Shown here: in pieces, positions 5,766 to 6,626 of the stretch
Numbering within the stretch: the stretch's first letter is position 1
Layout of the letters: each line of letters begins with the position of its first letter
From: Hyphomicrobiales bacterium
GTDB taxonomy: Bacteria > Pseudomonadota > Alphaproteobacteria > Rhizobiales > Aestuariivirgaceae
Direction of reading: 5' to 3'
Length of the DNA stretch: 6,626 bases
Assembly: GCA_026987255.1 (NCBI GenBank)
Contig: JALSNA010000478.1
Location: 1-6,626 of the forward strand
Program-made: the position numbers and the translations under genes
The notes under the pieces: generated by a model
Seen by the model: the letters and a program-made list of their open reading frames with translations, nothing else
Told to the model about the DNA's origin: nothing
Databases searched by the model: none

Positions 5766-6626
5766 ATGTGTGGCATAGTTGGCATTCTGGGCAATGAGCC
5801 GGTGGCCATGCGCCTGGTGGAGGCCCTGCGCAGGCTGGAATACCGCGGCTATGATTCGGCCGGTGTCGCGGTGCTGGAATCGGGCGGCCTCACCCGCGTG
5901 CGCGCCTCGGGCAAGCTCGGCAATCTGGCCGGCAAGCTGCATGAGAAGAACCTTTCGGCCACCGCCGGCATCGGCCATACCCGCTGGGCCACCCATGGCG
6001 TGCCCAACGAGACCAATGCCCATCCGCACATTTCCGGCTCCGTGGCCATTGTTCACAATGGCATCATCGAGAACTTCAAGGAATTGCGCGCCCGGCTGCA
6101 GGCCGAAGGCATGCAATTCAACACCGACACCGACACCGAAATCGCCGCCTGCCTGATCGATTATCACATGCAGAAGGGCGCACGCCCCAGGGAGGCGGTC
6201 GCACGCGCTCTGGAGCAGCTCGAGGGCGCCTTTGCCTTCGCCATTCTTTTCCGCGGCGAGGAGGATCTGCTCATCGGCGCGCGCCGCGGCTCGCCACTGG
6301 CCGTCGGCCATGGCGAGGGCGAGATGTTCCTCGGATCCGATGCCATTGCCCTTGCCCCCTTCACCAACCGCGTCACCTATCTGGAAGATGGCGACATGGT
6401 GGTGCTGTCGCGCGATGCCATGGAAATTATCGATGCCTCGGGCCGCCAGGTCATCCGCCCCTTGCAGTTCACCCAGGCCTCCGCCCTGCTGGTGGACAAG
6501 GGCGGATACCGCCATTTCATGGCCAAGGAGATTTTCGAGCAGCCCGACGTGGTCGGCCACACCATGGCCGAATATCTGGATTTCAACGCCGGCAAGGTCT
6601 GTATCCCCGAGCTTCCCGTCGATGCG
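5766..6626 (+). CDS. glmS: Glutamine-fructose-6-phosphate aminotransferase (isomerizing), 3'-partial
   Basis: Cytoplasmic enzyme that makes glucosamine-6-phosphate from fructose-6-phosphate and glutamine, the committed step toward UDP-GlcNAc. The window holds the first 287 residues of an expected 600 or so; the frame is open to the last base. The N-terminus MCGIVGILG leaves Cys2 as the catalytic N-terminal nucleophile after methionine removal. Other glutaminase residues are present: RGYDSAG (27-33), HTRWATHG (71-78, Arg73 and Trp74), HNG (97-99, with the oxyanion-hole Asn98) and DTDTE (121-125, Asp123). The hinge into the first sugar-isomerase (SIS) domain begins at GGYRHFMAKEIFEQP, about residues 250-264, so most of the isomerase half lies beyond the window. 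It is probably co-transcribed with glmU. No sign of a glmS ribozyme, which is a Gram-positive feature, in the 67-base gap. Confidence 0.97.
   Translation, partial: MCGIVGILGNEPVAMRLVEALRRLEYRGYDSAGVAVLESGGLTRVRASGKLGNLAGKLHEKNLSATAGIGHTRWATHGVPNETNAHPHISGSVAIVHNGIIENFKELRARLQAEGMQFNTDTDTEIAACLIDYHMQKGARPREAVARALEQLEGAFAFAILFRGEEDLLIGARRGSPLAVGHGEGEMFLGSDAIALAPFTNRVTYLEDGDMVVLSRDAMEIIDASGRQVIRPLQFTQASALLVDKGGYRHFMAKEIFEQPDVVGHTMAEYLDFNAGKVCIPELPVDA

Noticed and set aside
4307..5809. 500-codon open frame on the - strand opposite glmU
   Set aside because: It mirrors the codon pattern of glmU, which is certain from its catalytic motifs. Long antisense frames are expected in GC-rich genes, and the translation has no recognisable domain.
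5583..6560. 325-codon open frame on the - strand opposite the glmU end and glmS
   Set aside because: Shadow of glmS and glmU; low-complexity Gly, Ala and His-rich translation with no family resemblance.

Overview
The window is GC-rich, densely coding DNA from what looks like an alphaproteobacterium. The clues are an Atm1/ABCB7-type exporter, the short (about 230 residue) form of phosphatidylserine decarboxylase, a membrane phosphatidylserine synthase of the CDP-alcohol phosphotransferase type, and a tandem PilZ protein of a kind common in that class. I cannot name a genus from sequence alone. All six genes are on the + strand, and no gap between them exceeds 150 bases.

Layout. Bases 1-1827 encode an Atm1-like ABC exporter whose true start is probably just outside the window; a strong intrinsic terminator follows at 1833-1871. 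Bases 1915-2610 (psd) and 2621-3475 (pssA) form a tight phosphatidylethanolamine pair: PssA makes phosphatidylserine and Psd decarboxylates it. The pssA ribosome binding site overlaps the psd stop codon. Bases 3566-4201 encode a two-domain PilZ protein starting at GTG, with a CtrA-like site upstream. Its C-terminal domain keeps the c-di-GMP motifs and its N-terminal domain has lost them. Bases 4349-5698 (glmU) and 5766 to the window end (glmS, cut off) are the amino-sugar pair: GlmS makes glucosamine-6-phosphate and GlmU carries out the last two steps to UDP-N-acetylglucosamine, the precursor of peptidoglycan and lipid A.

The common theme is the cell envelope: an inner-membrane exporter, phospholipid head groups, a c-di-GMP effector and UDP-GlcNAc supply. 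I see no mobile elements, tRNA or rRNA genes, CRISPR arrays or defence genes, and no convincing undescribed system. The points most worth following are the half-degenerate tandem PilZ protein, its CtrA-like upstream site, and the very short psd leader.
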